Virus record (IMG/VR): IMGVR_UViG_3300032053_000034
Span: 1-64,000 of that record
Source: a virus
DNA length: 64,000 bases
Reading direction: 5' to 3' (one strand)
Shown one piece after another: positions 54,853-62,306 of the stretch; position 1 is the first letter of the stretch, and each line of letters opens with the position of its first letter. The notes below the pieces were generated by a model. The model was not told the DNA's origin, searched no databases, and was given only the letters and a program-made list of their open reading frames with translations. Position numbers and translations under genes: made by a program.

Positions 54853-55709
54853 AAAAGCCAAATCCTAGTATTCCAAATCCTAACATACAGCCTAATCAGG
54901 TCTATGCAAATAAAGAAATTTATATGGGAAATGATTTGGCTATTGGTAATTACAAGCAAAGTAGAGGTCCAATTAGGGACAAAATTGGGCCCTACAATGC
55001 ACCAACTTCTTCTGGTGATGTAATTAGGCAGGTAGCCAAAAAGAATGCATTAGATTCAGCCACACAGCCTGATTATGTAAATTCTGTTGCTCCTACTAAT
55101 GGTAAAATGACAGAGGCAGATTTAAACGCGACTACTATGAGAGGATTTAGATTATATCCACCAAATATTTCAGAGACTGGAAGTACTACTAAAACTTCTG
55201 GCGCTGGCATTAAGAAGCAACCACAGATTAAGACTGCAGCAAAAGGAATTAAATCTTATGCTGTTGGTTCCCAAGGAATATATGATCAAAATGATTTTTT
55301 ACAGCAAGAAATTGGTAAGCCAATTAAAAGGCAAGAAATAACCAACCAGGGGAATATTGAAGTCCAACAGCAAATTGAGCAAAACAAAATTAACTATCAA
55401 AACCAGTTAACCCAATCTGCAATTGAATCTGCTAGTTCTGCATTTAGTACTTATGCTGGAGGAAAAGGTGTTGGTAAAAAGCAACCAAAAAGCCTATATA
55501 ATGGCGGTAATAATATTGCTGGAGAGCCTGCGCCAAGTGGCATTCAGGCTACAGCTGCTGATGGTATTAAAAGTTTTAAGCAACCTAAGTACCTAGAGAA
55601 TTATCAAGCAGTAAGTACTAATCCTATTCCTGATTATGTTTATGGAGAGAAATCTTTAAAAGGCTACAGGAATGGGTCTCGGATGATAAAGAATACTAGT
55701 AAGTGCTAA
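54849..55709 (+). CDS. Hypothetical Asn/Gln-rich virion-module protein
   Basis: A 286-residue basic, disordered-looking protein rich in N, Q, P, S and G (PNPSIPNPNIQPNQ at the start, then QGNIEVQQQIEQNKINYQ). There is one likely helix (NQLTQSAIESASSAFSTYAG) and repeated GIKS motifs (AAKGIKSYAVG, AADGIKSFKQP). The composition resembles the internal virion proteins upstream. ATG 54849 (ATGA overlap) is chosen; ATG 54840 is possible. It is the last gene before the bidirectional terminator. Function not recognised. Confidence 0.5.
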   Translation: MKKPNPSIPNPNIQPNQVYANKEIYMGNDLAIGNYKQSRGPIRDKIGPYNAPTSSGDVIRQVAKKNALDSATQPDYVNSVAPTNGKMTEADLNATTMRGFRLYPPNISETGSTTKTSGAGIKKQPQIKTAAKGIKSYAVGSQGIYDQNDFLQQEIGKPIKRQEITNQGNIEVQQQIEQNKINYQNQLTQSAIESASSAFSTYAGGKGVGKKQPKSLYNGGNNIAGEPAPSGIQATAADGIKSFKQPKYLENYQAVSTNPIPDYVYGEKSLKGYRNGSRMIKNTSKC

Positions 55710-55710
55710 T

Positions 55711-55752
55711 AAAAAAAAATCCCCTAACCAATTAAGGCTAGGGGATTTTTTA
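55711..55752. terminator. Bidirectional terminator between convergent operons
   Basis: Stem AATCCCCTA with TAGGGGATT plus an inner CC/GG pair and loop AATTAA, flanked by a run of nine A on the left and T-run on the right, so it can end transcripts from both strands. It lies between the last plus-strand gene (ends 55709) and the spanin gene, whose stop lies in the T-run. Confidence 0.85.
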
Positions 55753-56280
55753 TATAAACGATTTTATAATCTCAAATAGTATCTTGGGGAGAATATATCC
55801 AAGCATAGCGGCAATTACGAATAAATACCAGTACTTGAATACCCACTGTATTCCTCCGACTTTATGGATTATATTGGGTTTGTACACCACTTCTTTATGT
55901 TCTGCTACTAAATAATAATGTCCATCTTTGGCTTTAAGTATTTCCACCTTTGTATTATTAGATAAATAGACACCCTCACTTAATCCGCATTCTGCTCTGA
56001 TCAAATTGGTAATCTGTTTTTTTAGTACAGGATTACTAATCCTCACAGGCTTGCTATTTACGCAAGTATCTTTATACAGTGTGAATAAACTGTCAAATCT
56101 TTCAAACTGCTTCACAATTGATACACTGTCTTTTCCTTTTAGAAATAAAGTATCTCTTACCAGGGATGTGTCCACTAGTTCTGGATGGTTTTTTACTAGT
56201 GTTAAAAATCTTCTTGATGCAGAGCACGAGAAGAGGTATAATGACATAAATACCAACCATAAAATAGGATAACATTTCAT
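55750..56280 (-). CDS. Unimolecular spanin candidate (lipoprotein with C-terminal TM)
   Basis: A 176-residue protein with a lipoprotein signal (LYLFSC, lipobox cysteine C19) followed by SASRRFLTLVKNHPELV, a pattern common in Bacteroidetes phage proteins of lysis regions. A single membrane helix lies at the C-terminus (about residues 147-170, WYLFVIAAMLGYILPKI). This topology (lipid anchor in the outer membrane, C-terminal helix in the inner membrane) is that of u-spanins, which fuse the two membranes at the last step of lysis. It ends the lysis cassette (endolysin, two membrane proteins, spanin). Confidence 0.65.
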   Translation of the reverse strand: MKCYPILWLVFMSLYLFSCSASRRFLTLVKNHPELVDTSLVRDTLFLKGKDSVSIVKQFERFDSLFTLYKDTCVNSKPVRISNPVLKKQITNLIRAECGLSEGVYLSNNTKVEILKAKDGHYYLVAEHKEVVYKPNIIHKVGGIQWVFKYWYLFVIAAMLGYILPKILFEIIKSFI

Positions 56281-56281
56281 A

Positions 56282-56533
56282 TTAATTATTTATAGGTGGA
56301 TCTTGAATTTCACTTTCATTCTGTACTGCAAATGTTGCAATTGCAGCCATTGTTGCACCTATTGTTGCTAAGTGTTGAAACAAAGATACAAATTCTGGAT
56401 ATAACTCTATTCCAGGAACAGCAATAATACTTAATGAAAATCCAGAAAGGTATAATCCAGCCTTTCTTACATTCTTAAAGAACACTGGGGTTCTTTTTTT
56501 TGCTCTTTCTATGAGCATTCTAATTCTTCTCAT
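56282..56533 (-). CDS. Holin-like membrane protein 1
   Basis: An 83-residue protein with a basic N-terminus (MRRIRMLIERAKKRTPVFF) and two hydrophobic segments (about residues 26-45 GLYLSGFSLSIIAVPGIELY and 51-71 LFQHLATIGATMAAIATFAV), then an acidic tail. The motif VFFKNVRKAGLYL followed by the two helices matches small holin-like proteins of Bacteroidetes phages. Holins make pores that release or activate the endolysin. Overlaps the gene before by 14 nt and lies two bases before the spanin start. Confidence 0.6.
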   Translation of the reverse strand: MRRIRMLIERAKKRTPVFFKNVRKAGLYLSGFSLSIIAVPGIELYPEFVSLFQHLATIGATMAAIATFAVQNESEIQDPPINN

Positions 56534-56762
56534 TTTTATTAACTTCTCCTTTATTTCTAAATAAGAAAAATATCTTCAGAAAAAGATATGTAACTCCTAA
56601 TACTGCAGAGATTGAAGAGCAAATATGAATCACTTCTTCAAGAGCAAAGTCCAAAGGGCTCAATATCTTAATTAACAAACCCTCAATTTTAAATGAAATT
56701 GAAGTCATCACTGCCACAAACAATGGAGTAATATATTCTGAAGCAATTTGCTTAATTGTCAT
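56520..56762 (-). CDS. Holin-like membrane protein 2
   Basis: An 80-residue protein from ATG 56762 (a longer frame overlaps the endolysin gene and is rejected). Two hydrophobic segments (about residues 10-30 ITPLFVAVMTSISFKIEGLL and 47-69 CSSISAVLGVTYLFLKIFFL) and a charged end (RNKGEVNKNEKN). It sits four bases after the endolysin stop. Having two holin-sized proteins side by side suggests a holin/antiholin pair or a two-component holin, which the sequence alone cannot decide. Confidence 0.55.
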   Translation of the reverse strand: MTIKQIASEYITPLFVAVMTSISFKIEGLLIKILSPLDFALEEVIHICSSISAVLGVTYLFLKIFFLFRNKGEVNKNEKN

Positions 56763-56766
56763 GGCG

Positions 56767-57318
56767 TTAAATATTAATATTAAGAACTTGTTTTGCCCTG
56801 TCATAAAAAGCAAGCCTTTCATTATAATGTGTATAGCCTCCATTGATAGTTTTTGTAATTTTTTTATATTCTTGCTTATCCGCGAGAATATTAAGACCTT
56901 TTACGTAGAAAAACCAACATGCAGATGCTACAGTATATTCAAGTTGCTCTAATAATTCAGGGGTTTTAACGAAATCTATACCAAAAGCTTTTGATAATTT
57001 AGTATAGTTAAATTTACCGGTAATCTGTATATATCCTCTTCCTTTAAACTTCTGTCCATCACCATCTTTTTCTGGGGTATTACCCAGATCAATTGCTTTT
57101 TGGCCTGTATCATAAGCTTCTCCAGAGGCAATTTCTTTTGTATAAAAAAAAGAACCGCTTTCATGTGCTACTTGAGCAATGAAAGCGGCAAACCTTAATT
57201 TGTTATTTATATCAAATTTTTCACAGTAAACATTCATGAATGGAGTTATGATAGCAAGAGTTTTACTGCTTGCTAAGGGAACAATCTTCTTAATATTTTC
57301 CTGTGTTATAAAGTCCAT
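56767..57318 (-). CDS. GH19-family endolysin
   Basis: A 183-residue protein with the glycoside hydrolase 19 pattern: AHESGSFFYTKE carries the first catalytic glutamate (E53) and a second acidic candidate (E62), GQKFKGRGYIQITGKFNY (about residues 88-105) is the family signature, and later SACWFFYVKG and NGGYTHYNERLAFY are typical. GH19 enzymes cut peptidoglycan or chitin sugars; in phages they act as lysozymes. No signal peptide, so export must use the holin pores. The start has TC-ATG context and follows a 109-bp leader. Confidence 0.9.
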   Translation of the reverse strand: MDFITQENIKKIVPLASSKTLAIITPFMNVYCEKFDINNKLRFAAFIAQVAHESGSFFYTKEIASGEAYDTGQKAIDLGNTPEKDGDGQKFKGRGYIQITGKFNYTKLSKAFGIDFVKTPELLEQLEYTVASACWFFYVKGLNILADKQEYKKITKTINGGYTHYNERLAFYDRAKQVLNINI

Positions 57319-57427
57319 GATACTAATACGTTATAGAAGGTTATTTTTGTTTTTGTTATTAAGCCTATAAATATACGTAATTATAATACAAACACATACA
57401 AGCCAGACCAAAGTAACATGACACATA
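57319..57427. other. Intergenic leader of the lysis cassette
   Basis: This 109-bp stretch holds no gene. On the minus strand it is AT-rich with TTTG, then TATATTTA 13 bases later; the spacing is too short for a convincing Bacteroidetes promoter. It is the only gap of this size in the right-hand minus-strand run, so a late promoter is possible. Confidence 0.3.
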
Positions 57428-57589
57428 CTATTTTTGTTTTGAAGGGTGTTTTTGAATTGCTTTTTCGTGTCTCTGATTTACACTACTAGCATCAAGAACA
57501 ACTGAGATTCTTTTTCCTGCAGTGTAAATTTCTTCCTTGAAATTTCTTTTATTTTCTGAGATTGACTTTTTTAAAGATGCCTTAGACAT
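57428..57589 (-). CDS. Small basic protein, 53 aa
   Basis: A 53-residue frame starting MSKASLKKSISENKRNFKEE and ending HPSKQK. It is basic and helical, with a short hydrophobic centre (ISVVLDASS). ATG 57589 lies one base after the stop of the gene at 57591-57914, the same tight spacing as its neighbours. Possibly a nucleic-acid-binding peptide; function not recognised. Confidence 0.55.
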   Translation of the reverse strand: MSKASLKKSISENKRNFKEEIYTAGKRISVVLDASSVNQRHEKAIQKHPSKQK

Positions 57590-57590
57590 T

Positions 57591-57914
57591 TTATTCTGAA
57601 TTAGATTGTTTAGGTTTTTTTTCTGTATTAGACGCTTTTATCTGTTTCATTAAAGACTCATAAACAGTCTCTACTGCATCATCAAAAAACTCTTTTGATT
57701 CTTCTGGAATCTTATTAATAAAATAGTCGCATACTTCATTAAGTGATTCTTTGGCGCGAATATAATGATTTCTGATTTTTGAATCAGCAAAATGACCAGC
57801 TTTTATCATCATCATACTTTCTCTTGTTGCAGCAGCAAGCATGACCATGTGATAAATTTGGTTTTCCTCTGCCCTCTCGGATTCTGGTGTTAATTTTATT
57901 TTTCTTTTTGCCAT
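57591..57914 (-). CDS. Hypothetical helical protein
   Basis: A 107-residue protein, helical through most of its length (EENQIYHMVMLAAATRESMM, ESLNEVCDYFINKIPEESKEFF, DDAVETVYESLMKQIK), with a basic start (MAKRKIKL) and a polar lysine-rich end. Packed between two minus-strand genes. No motif recognised. Its position between nucleotide-metabolism genes and the lysis cassette gives little clue to function. Confidence 0.6.
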   Translation of the reverse strand: MAKRKIKLTPESERAEENQIYHMVMLAAATRESMMMIKAGHFADSKIRNHYIRAKESLNEVCDYFINKIPEESKEFFDDAVETVYESLMKQIKASNTEKKPKQSNSE

Positions 57915-57917
57915 AAA

Positions 57918-58676
57918 TCAATAATTGCTATTAAACAATAATTCTCTTTTCCCTTCATGTGATATTGCATAGGCTTTAATTCTAACTTCTCCTTTTTCTT
58001 TAAAAACCTTTACATTAATTCCAGAGTATCCCCATGAAAACTCTTCTGCAGAGTTATTCTTGCAGAAATCATTAAAGAAATTAATAAAACTTACTAGAGT
58101 GTTTGTGTTTCTCCAAGATGAAGAAATAAGCTTTTCTGCCATTTTATAGCCATACCTATAAGGATTTGAAATATTCTGAAATGTTGCAGATTTTTTATAG
58201 TTTAAAGAATACTCAGGATACTCACTTGAAATCTTAAAGTCCTTGATTTCTTTTACGAGATTATTAATATAGTCATCTAAGTGTGTTGTTGGTTTTTGAT
58301 ATGGAATACAACATTTAAGTTCATCTCCAAAAAAACAATTACCGTCTTTAATAGCCTCTTGAATACTATATTTATTTTCATTCATTATAGCATCATAAAA
58401 ACTATAAATGCTTCTTCCGCTCCTGTATTCTCCCAATATTTCATAATAATAGAACGCAGCACCCATAGCACACATTTCTCCACAAATATTAAAAGCATAA
58501 TCACCTTTAAAATATTTATGTTTTTCTTCAAACCAATGCTCAAAGACATCATGAAAAATGCCTATGCCATTCCAGAATGCATTGAAGTTTTTATCTTCAG
58601 TTCCTTTAGGGCATAGGCCATATTCTCCACTTGAATCATCTTCAAACATTACTAAATTTACATCTAGTATTTTCAA
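57918..58676 (-). CDS. Hypothetical protein, likely TTG start
   Basis: A 252-residue protein. TTG 58676 follows the previous stop by four bases and gives an N-terminal strand (KILDVNLVMFEDDSSGEYGL); ATG 58649 is the first ATG alternative. The first half has aromatic, histidine-rich helices (IFHDVFEHWFEEKHKYF) and a small-residue helix (CGEMCAMGAAFYYYEILG); the second half is mixed. The FHDVFEHWFEEKH cluster might bind a metal but no known enzyme motif is clear. Function not recognised. Confidence 0.6.
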   Translation of the reverse strand: MKILDVNLVMFEDDSSGEYGLCPKGTEDKNFNAFWNGIGIFHDVFEHWFEEKHKYFKGDYAFNICGEMCAMGAAFYYYEILGEYRSGRSIYSFYDAIMNENKYSIQEAIKDGNCFFGDELKCCIPYQKPTTHLDDYINNLVKEIKDFKISSEYPEYSLNYKKSATFQNISNPYRYGYKMAEKLISSSWRNTNTLVSFINFFNDFCKNNSAEEFSWGYSGINVKVFKEKGEVRIKAYAISHEGKRELLFNSNY

Positions 58677-58680
58677 GGTA

Positions 58681-58920
58681 TTAAGAAGATTTTTCTGTAA
58701 CCCCTTTGAGATTATTAATCTCTCTGTTTAAATACCAAGCAGCTTTTTCAAGGTCTTCAACAGTTTTTGCAGGGTCTTTTTTACCTGCACGGGAAATATA
58801 CTTTACAGTATTTCCAAGATTAAACCCAAGCTTCCATGATTCAATGGCATTTATGGGTTCAATAGAATTGCCAGCATAATGCTTTGGCTTATTTACTGGG
58901 TCAAAATTATCTTCAGCCAT
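58681..58920 (-). CDS. DUF3310 protein
   Basis: A 79-residue protein carrying the DUF3310 pattern: NKPKHYAG near the start, IEPINAIESW, NTVKYISRAGKKDPAKTVED and AAWYLNREI. This family is widespread in phages, often beside nucleotide-metabolism or replication genes, and has been described as nucleotide-kinase-like without firm evidence. Here it lies directly downstream of ThyX. Length is typical for a stand-alone domain. Confidence 0.8.
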   Translation of the reverse strand: MAEDNFDPVNKPKHYAGNSIEPINAIESWKLGFNLGNTVKYISRAGKKDPAKTVEDLEKAAWYLNREINNLKGVTEKSS

Positions 58921-58921
58921 G

Positions 58922-60013
58922 TTATTTGTTTTCTAATTGTTCACGATACTGAATAAATCCACGGAAATTCTTGCACCATCCAAGAGAATTACCTTCTGGC
59001 TGATATCCTTCCATTGTACTTGAGTGATCAAAAAGTAAACCTTTTACATTTGTCTCGTACTCTTTGTCATCCATTGCTTTTGCACAGTGCTCAAAAGGAC
59101 TCATGTGTTTTGATTTTAAAAGATTATCATGAAGAGATAAGTCTTTTGTGAAATCAATTTTTGCATCATCACCAAGAGTTTCATAACTAAGTCTTGCACA
59201 CCTTGCAGATGATACCATTAGTTGTGCTGTTTGAAGATTAAGCTTTATATTAGTCTTGCTGAAGTAATCACCAGAAGCAAAGCCAAGTAAAACTATTTCA
59301 GCTTCTTCCATGGCATCAATGTTAAAATATGGAATATGCCATTCACCGGGTTCAAGAATTTTTGGAGAACTTTCTACCATTGCATCATACATGCACTCAG
59401 CAAGTCTCATCATATGAACCTCAGCTTGGCCTTTATTTATAGAAAGCCAACCTAATTCACTATATGATTCAAATTGTTTTGACACAATAGCACTGTCAGA
59501 AAATTGTCTTATTAAATCTTTTCTTGATTTAGCTTTGTAAATTCTGTCAATTAGAAAATACTCATATTGAGGACATCTTAAATTAAAGAAATTCTCAAAC
59601 TCAGTTGCAGTAAGAAGTACTTTATGCCACATAAATGGCTCTAAATACCTATTACATATTTGTTTAGTAAGGCCTTTTTCATTTGCGTCAATAGCTCTCT
59701 CTACTGCCTGATCTCTTGCTTTAAGATGATTCATTGTCAACCAAGAAATATCTTTTTTATCAGTAAAATACTCAGTTCCTTGCATGCCTTTGTGGTCCTT
59801 TTGCCAAGCAATAGGAATGAATGGGTCTTCTTTTACTGATTTAAGCATTTTTTCAAAAGGAATAGCCCTGCTTGATGCTGAATTTTTAGAAAATAACCGG
59901 TGAGTATTTAATTCTGCCAAAATAAATCTTGGAAAAACCAACTCCATTGTTGTTATGCGATGACCTTTTCTTGAAATAGAGTCTGCAACTATTTTTGCGC
60001 TAATTTTTGTCAT
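58922..60013 (-). CDS. thyX: Flavin-dependent thymidylate synthase ThyX
   Basis: A 363-residue protein. The family motif RHR-x7-S is present as THR (37-39) with serine S47 after seven residues, so the first arginine is replaced by threonine. HMSPFEHCA and NFRGFIQYREQLE near the C-terminus are typical of phage ThyX. The enzyme makes dTMP from dUMP using FAD, NADPH and methylene-tetrahydrofolate. At 363 residues it is longer than the usual 220-250, like other crAss-type members. It lies beside a MazG-like gene, forming a nucleotide-pool module. Confidence 0.88.
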   Translation of the reverse strand: MTKISAKIVADSISRKGHRITTMELVFPRFILAELNTHRLFSKNSASSRAIPFEKMLKSVKEDPFIPIAWQKDHKGMQGTEYFTDKKDISWLTMNHLKARDQAVERAIDANEKGLTKQICNRYLEPFMWHKVLLTATEFENFFNLRCPQYEYFLIDRIYKAKSRKDLIRQFSDSAIVSKQFESYSELGWLSINKGQAEVHMMRLAECMYDAMVESSPKILEPGEWHIPYFNIDAMEEAEIVLLGFASGDYFSKTNIKLNLQTAQLMVSSARCARLSYETLGDDAKIDFTKDLSLHDNLLKSKHMSPFEHCAKAMDDKEYETNVKGLLFDHSSTMEGYQPEGNSLGWCKNFRGFIQYREQLENK

Positions 60014-60020
60014 ATAAATA

Positions 60021-60722
60021 TTAGAAGAATTTGGTGAGATTTGCTGGTTGATAAAGGTAAGATTTAAGAATCTTATCAGTACCTACTTCTTTCATTACAA
60101 AACCTGTAGGTGCTTCTTGATAATTTACATCTCTTCCTGCGTCAGCATACTTTTGCTTAGAAATCTTGGCCTCCTCTTCTGTTTTACACATTTTAGAGTA
60201 ATTGCTTTTCATTACTTCATTAAAAGCTGGCTCTGCAAGATTAGTTAATCCAAAAGCATTAATTGCACCATAAAGAACAACTCTTAAATCAGTAACAGCA
60301 TCAAGTGCTTCTGGCATGTTAATTTCTCCAGTATTTGCAACACAATGAGAAGCCTCTGTAAGCATCAAATCACAGAACTCTTGTTCTACAGATAGAGCTG
60401 TAGCCAACTCATGAAGTTCTTCAAGTATGAGCCTTAGTCTTTTAATCGAAAGCTCTTTATTTGGATCTGTTGGGTATTCAAAAGTTGGGTGATTAAAATC
60501 TCTATTCCAACATTCAACCAGATTTATTGGGGTTTCTGCCTTAAGGATTTCTTTAAAATTTTCCCAACCCTCATCAATTTCATATTTAGCCAATTCTAAC
60601 TTGAGACTCTTAATCATTCTCTCTTTTAGTTCTAAGCCTTTTTCTGAAACATCTTCAGATTCTTCCCATTTTGCCAAGCCATTTTTAATCTCGGCTATTT
60701 CACTTTGAATATCTTTTGCCAT
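60021..60722 (-). CDS. MazG-like nucleotide pyrophosphohydrolase
   Basis: A 233-residue protein. The first 70 residues are a charged helical extension (SEIAEIKNGLAKWEESEDVS). The catalytic part has the all-alpha NTP pyrophosphatase motif: RLILEELHELATAL (E-E-x-x-E) and EALDAVTDLRVVLYGA (E-x-x-D) about 40 residues later, which bind magnesium. The conserved K-x-x-K-region end is also present (SNYSKMCKTEEEAKISKQKY). Such enzymes remove unwanted nucleotides or signalling nucleotides; in phages they balance dNTP pools. Neighbour of ThyX. Confidence 0.75.
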   Translation of the reverse strand: MAKDIQSEIAEIKNGLAKWEESEDVSEKGLELKERMIKSLKLELAKYEIDEGWENFKEILKAETPINLVECWNRDFNHPTFEYPTDPNKELSIKRLRLILEELHELATALSVEQEFCDLMLTEASHCVANTGEINMPEALDAVTDLRVVLYGAINAFGLTNLAEPAFNEVMKSNYSKMCKTEEEAKISKQKYADAGRDVNYQEAPTGFVMKEVGTDKILKSYLYQPANLTKFF

Positions 60723-60924
60723 AATATTTTCTTTTTACAATGTACATGTTAACATATTCACCCGACTTGCTATATTTTTGAATTACAATATCAGAATCCA
60801 AATAAGTAAATAGCCTAATAAAATCAGAATACTCCCTTGCTTCACAATTATATCCTAACTCTTTTAGGTGATTTAATTGCTTTACAAGTGGAGTATTCTT
60901 CATTTTTTCTAATAGATTATCCAT
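60700..60924 (-). CDS. Hypothetical small protein
   Basis: A 74-residue protein starting MDNLLEKMKNTPLVKQLNHL, overlapping the MazG-like gene by 23 nt and the gene before by 8 nt. Helical N-half, then strands and a basic, tyrosine-rich end (YVNMYIVKRKYYGKRYSK). The double overlap supports real coding in this packed run. Function not recognised. Confidence 0.55.
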   Translation of the reverse strand: MDNLLEKMKNTPLVKQLNHLKELGYNCEAREYSDFIRLFTYLDSDIVIQKYSKSGEYVNMYIVKRKYYGKRYSK

Positions 60925-61273
60925 TTCCGCGAAAGGTTAGTTTTATTTTATTGAGCTTAGGAACTACATCAATTATGTGCCTATTTTCAAGCAATATACC
61001 CTTTTTAGAAATAGATACATAACCTCTTATTTGAATTACAGAGTGTATAAACCAATACAAAACCTTAACCTCAACATCATAATTAATGTCTTCATAATTT
61101 TCAAAGAAAATAGGATACTTACCAATCAAATGACAATCATCTGTATTATCAAGATTAAGCTTTCTTGGTTTTTTCCCATCCTCATATAACCATACTTCAG
61201 ATAAATGTAATTCTCTGTGTCCAGAAATATAGTACTTTGTTATTATGATTTTAAACTTATGCTTCTTTAGCAT
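60917..61273 (-). CDS. Hypothetical beta-rich protein
   Basis: A 118-residue protein with a basic start (MLKKHKFKIIITKYYISG) and predicted strands through its length (YDVEVKVLYWFIHSVIQIRG, KLNKIKLTFRGNG). Its ATG overlaps the stop of the Gp157-like gene (TAATG), so the two are translated together. No motif recognised. Confidence 0.55.
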   Translation of the reverse strand: MLKKHKFKIIITKYYISGHRELHLSEVWLYEDGKKPRKLNLDNTDDCHLIGKYPIFFENYEDINYDVEVKVLYWFIHSVIQIRGYVSISKKGILLENRHIIDVVPKLNKIKLTFRGNG

Positions 61274-61869
61274 TATTTAATATTTAGACTGTCTTTTTTA
61301 AGGACATCTGCACCAGGTACTATAGTGCCATCATTAATTGTGTTTTTAATTTTAGTCTTATCTGGAGAGCAGGATTGTGTAAATGCAATTTTATTTGCAA
61401 GAAGAAAGTCAAGAATTTTAACCTTGTCTACTTGATTTGGTTTAATAACAATTTCATTATTCATGTATTCAACCGGAATATCTTCCTGGTTGTTAATGAA
61501 TACAAAAGCTGTCTTTTTGACTGCAAAAGTTATTGTCCCACTTGATATAGACTTTGCCTTTTCTTTGCCTTTGTAATCACCAAACTCATTTACAGCACTA
61601 AGCATTCTTGTCTCAAGACTCTCAATAAGTTTCTTTTTCTTAAAAAGCCATCTTTCAATTCTTGCAATTTCTAATTTTGCAAGCTCTTCTTCTTGATTGA
61701 TAGATTTAATAACATCAGAATAAGTGGTTAGCTTAACCGCAAGATTCTCTCTTGTAATAGCAAGTGCTATCTCTTGTTCTGGAGTTACTACCCCATCATT
61801 TTCTGCAATATTTGCAAGTGTTTCTGATAAAGAGGCCTCTATTTGATAAAGACTAAGTGAGTTTTCCAT
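61273..61869 (-). CDS. Siphovirus Gp157-like protein
   Basis: A 198-residue protein with the Gp157 layout: an N-terminal helical segment (SLYQIEASLSETLANIAEND), a long coiled coil (YSDVIKSINQEEELAKLEIA, WLFKKKKLIESLETRMLSAV) and a C-terminal beta part with FAVKKTAFVFINNQEDIP and EYMNN. The family is common in phages and was first linked to resistance of Streptococcus thermophilus to phage; its biochemical role is unknown, though it often sits with recombination and replication genes, as here beside a RusA-like resolvase. Confidence 0.75.
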   Translation of the reverse strand: MENSLSLYQIEASLSETLANIAENDGVVTPEQEIALAITRENLAVKLTTYSDVIKSINQEEELAKLEIARIERWLFKKKKLIESLETRMLSAVNEFGDYKGKEKAKSISSGTITFAVKKTAFVFINNQEDIPVEYMNNEIVIKPNQVDKVKILDFLLANKIAFTQSCSPDKTKIKNTINDGTIVPGADVLKKDSLNIK

Positions 61870-61892
61870 ATTAGATTCCAGTTTTTATAATG

Positions 61893-62306
61893 TCAAAGTA
61901 TAAAGCATTTAACTCCGCACTCTTTCTTATTAACCTCATAGCCAAGTGGTATCACAACCACATTATCCATATTGTCTCTTGAAAGGTAGCCATGTTCCTC
62001 CATTTCATCCAAGATAACTTGAGTTATATTATTATAATCAAATTCTCTCTTGGTATCCCTGATAAGATACATCCCAAGAAGAATAGGTTTAGAAGTAGCA
62101 TTGGCTACCTCTAAAAACCTTGACTTTTGTATTGAGAACACCAAAGAAATGTTTCTTTCAAAAGCTGTTACATTCTTACTTGAAATTATATGTGTACCAG
62201 TCCAACGTTTACTATTTTTCTTTGATGGAATATTTATTCCTTGAATGTAAAAATTTGGATTTGCCAAATCTACACTGAACAGATCTATTAATCTTTGGAT
62301 TACCAT
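61893..62306 (-). CDS. RusA-like Holliday junction resolvase
   Basis: A 137-residue protein with the RusA pattern: an early basic loop PSKKNSKRWTG (about residues 27-37), then FDYNNITQVILDEMEEHGYL (about 88-107) in place of the usual D-x-D-N-x-x-K signature, and SRDNMDNVVVIPLG replacing the DD metal ligands. Size fits RusA (about 120 residues). RusA cuts four-way DNA junctions. Some acidic ligands are changed to asparagine, so catalysis may be weaker or the ligand set may differ. Coupled by TAATG to the gene before it. Confidence 0.65.
   Translation of the reverse strand: MVIQRLIDLFSVDLANPNFYIQGINIPSKKNSKRWTGTHIISSKNVTAFERNISLVFSIQKSRFLEVANATSKPILLGMYLIRDTKREFDYNNITQVILDEMEEHGYLSRDNMDNVVVIPLGYEVNKKECGVKCFIL

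Noticed and set aside
4843-55709. Stop-codon reassignment (TAG read as Gln), known in some crAss-like phages
   Set aside because: TAG is used as a normal terminator of several genes here (for example 16211, 17388, 20551 and 22506), with the next gene starting soon after, and no gene is broken by in-frame TAG.
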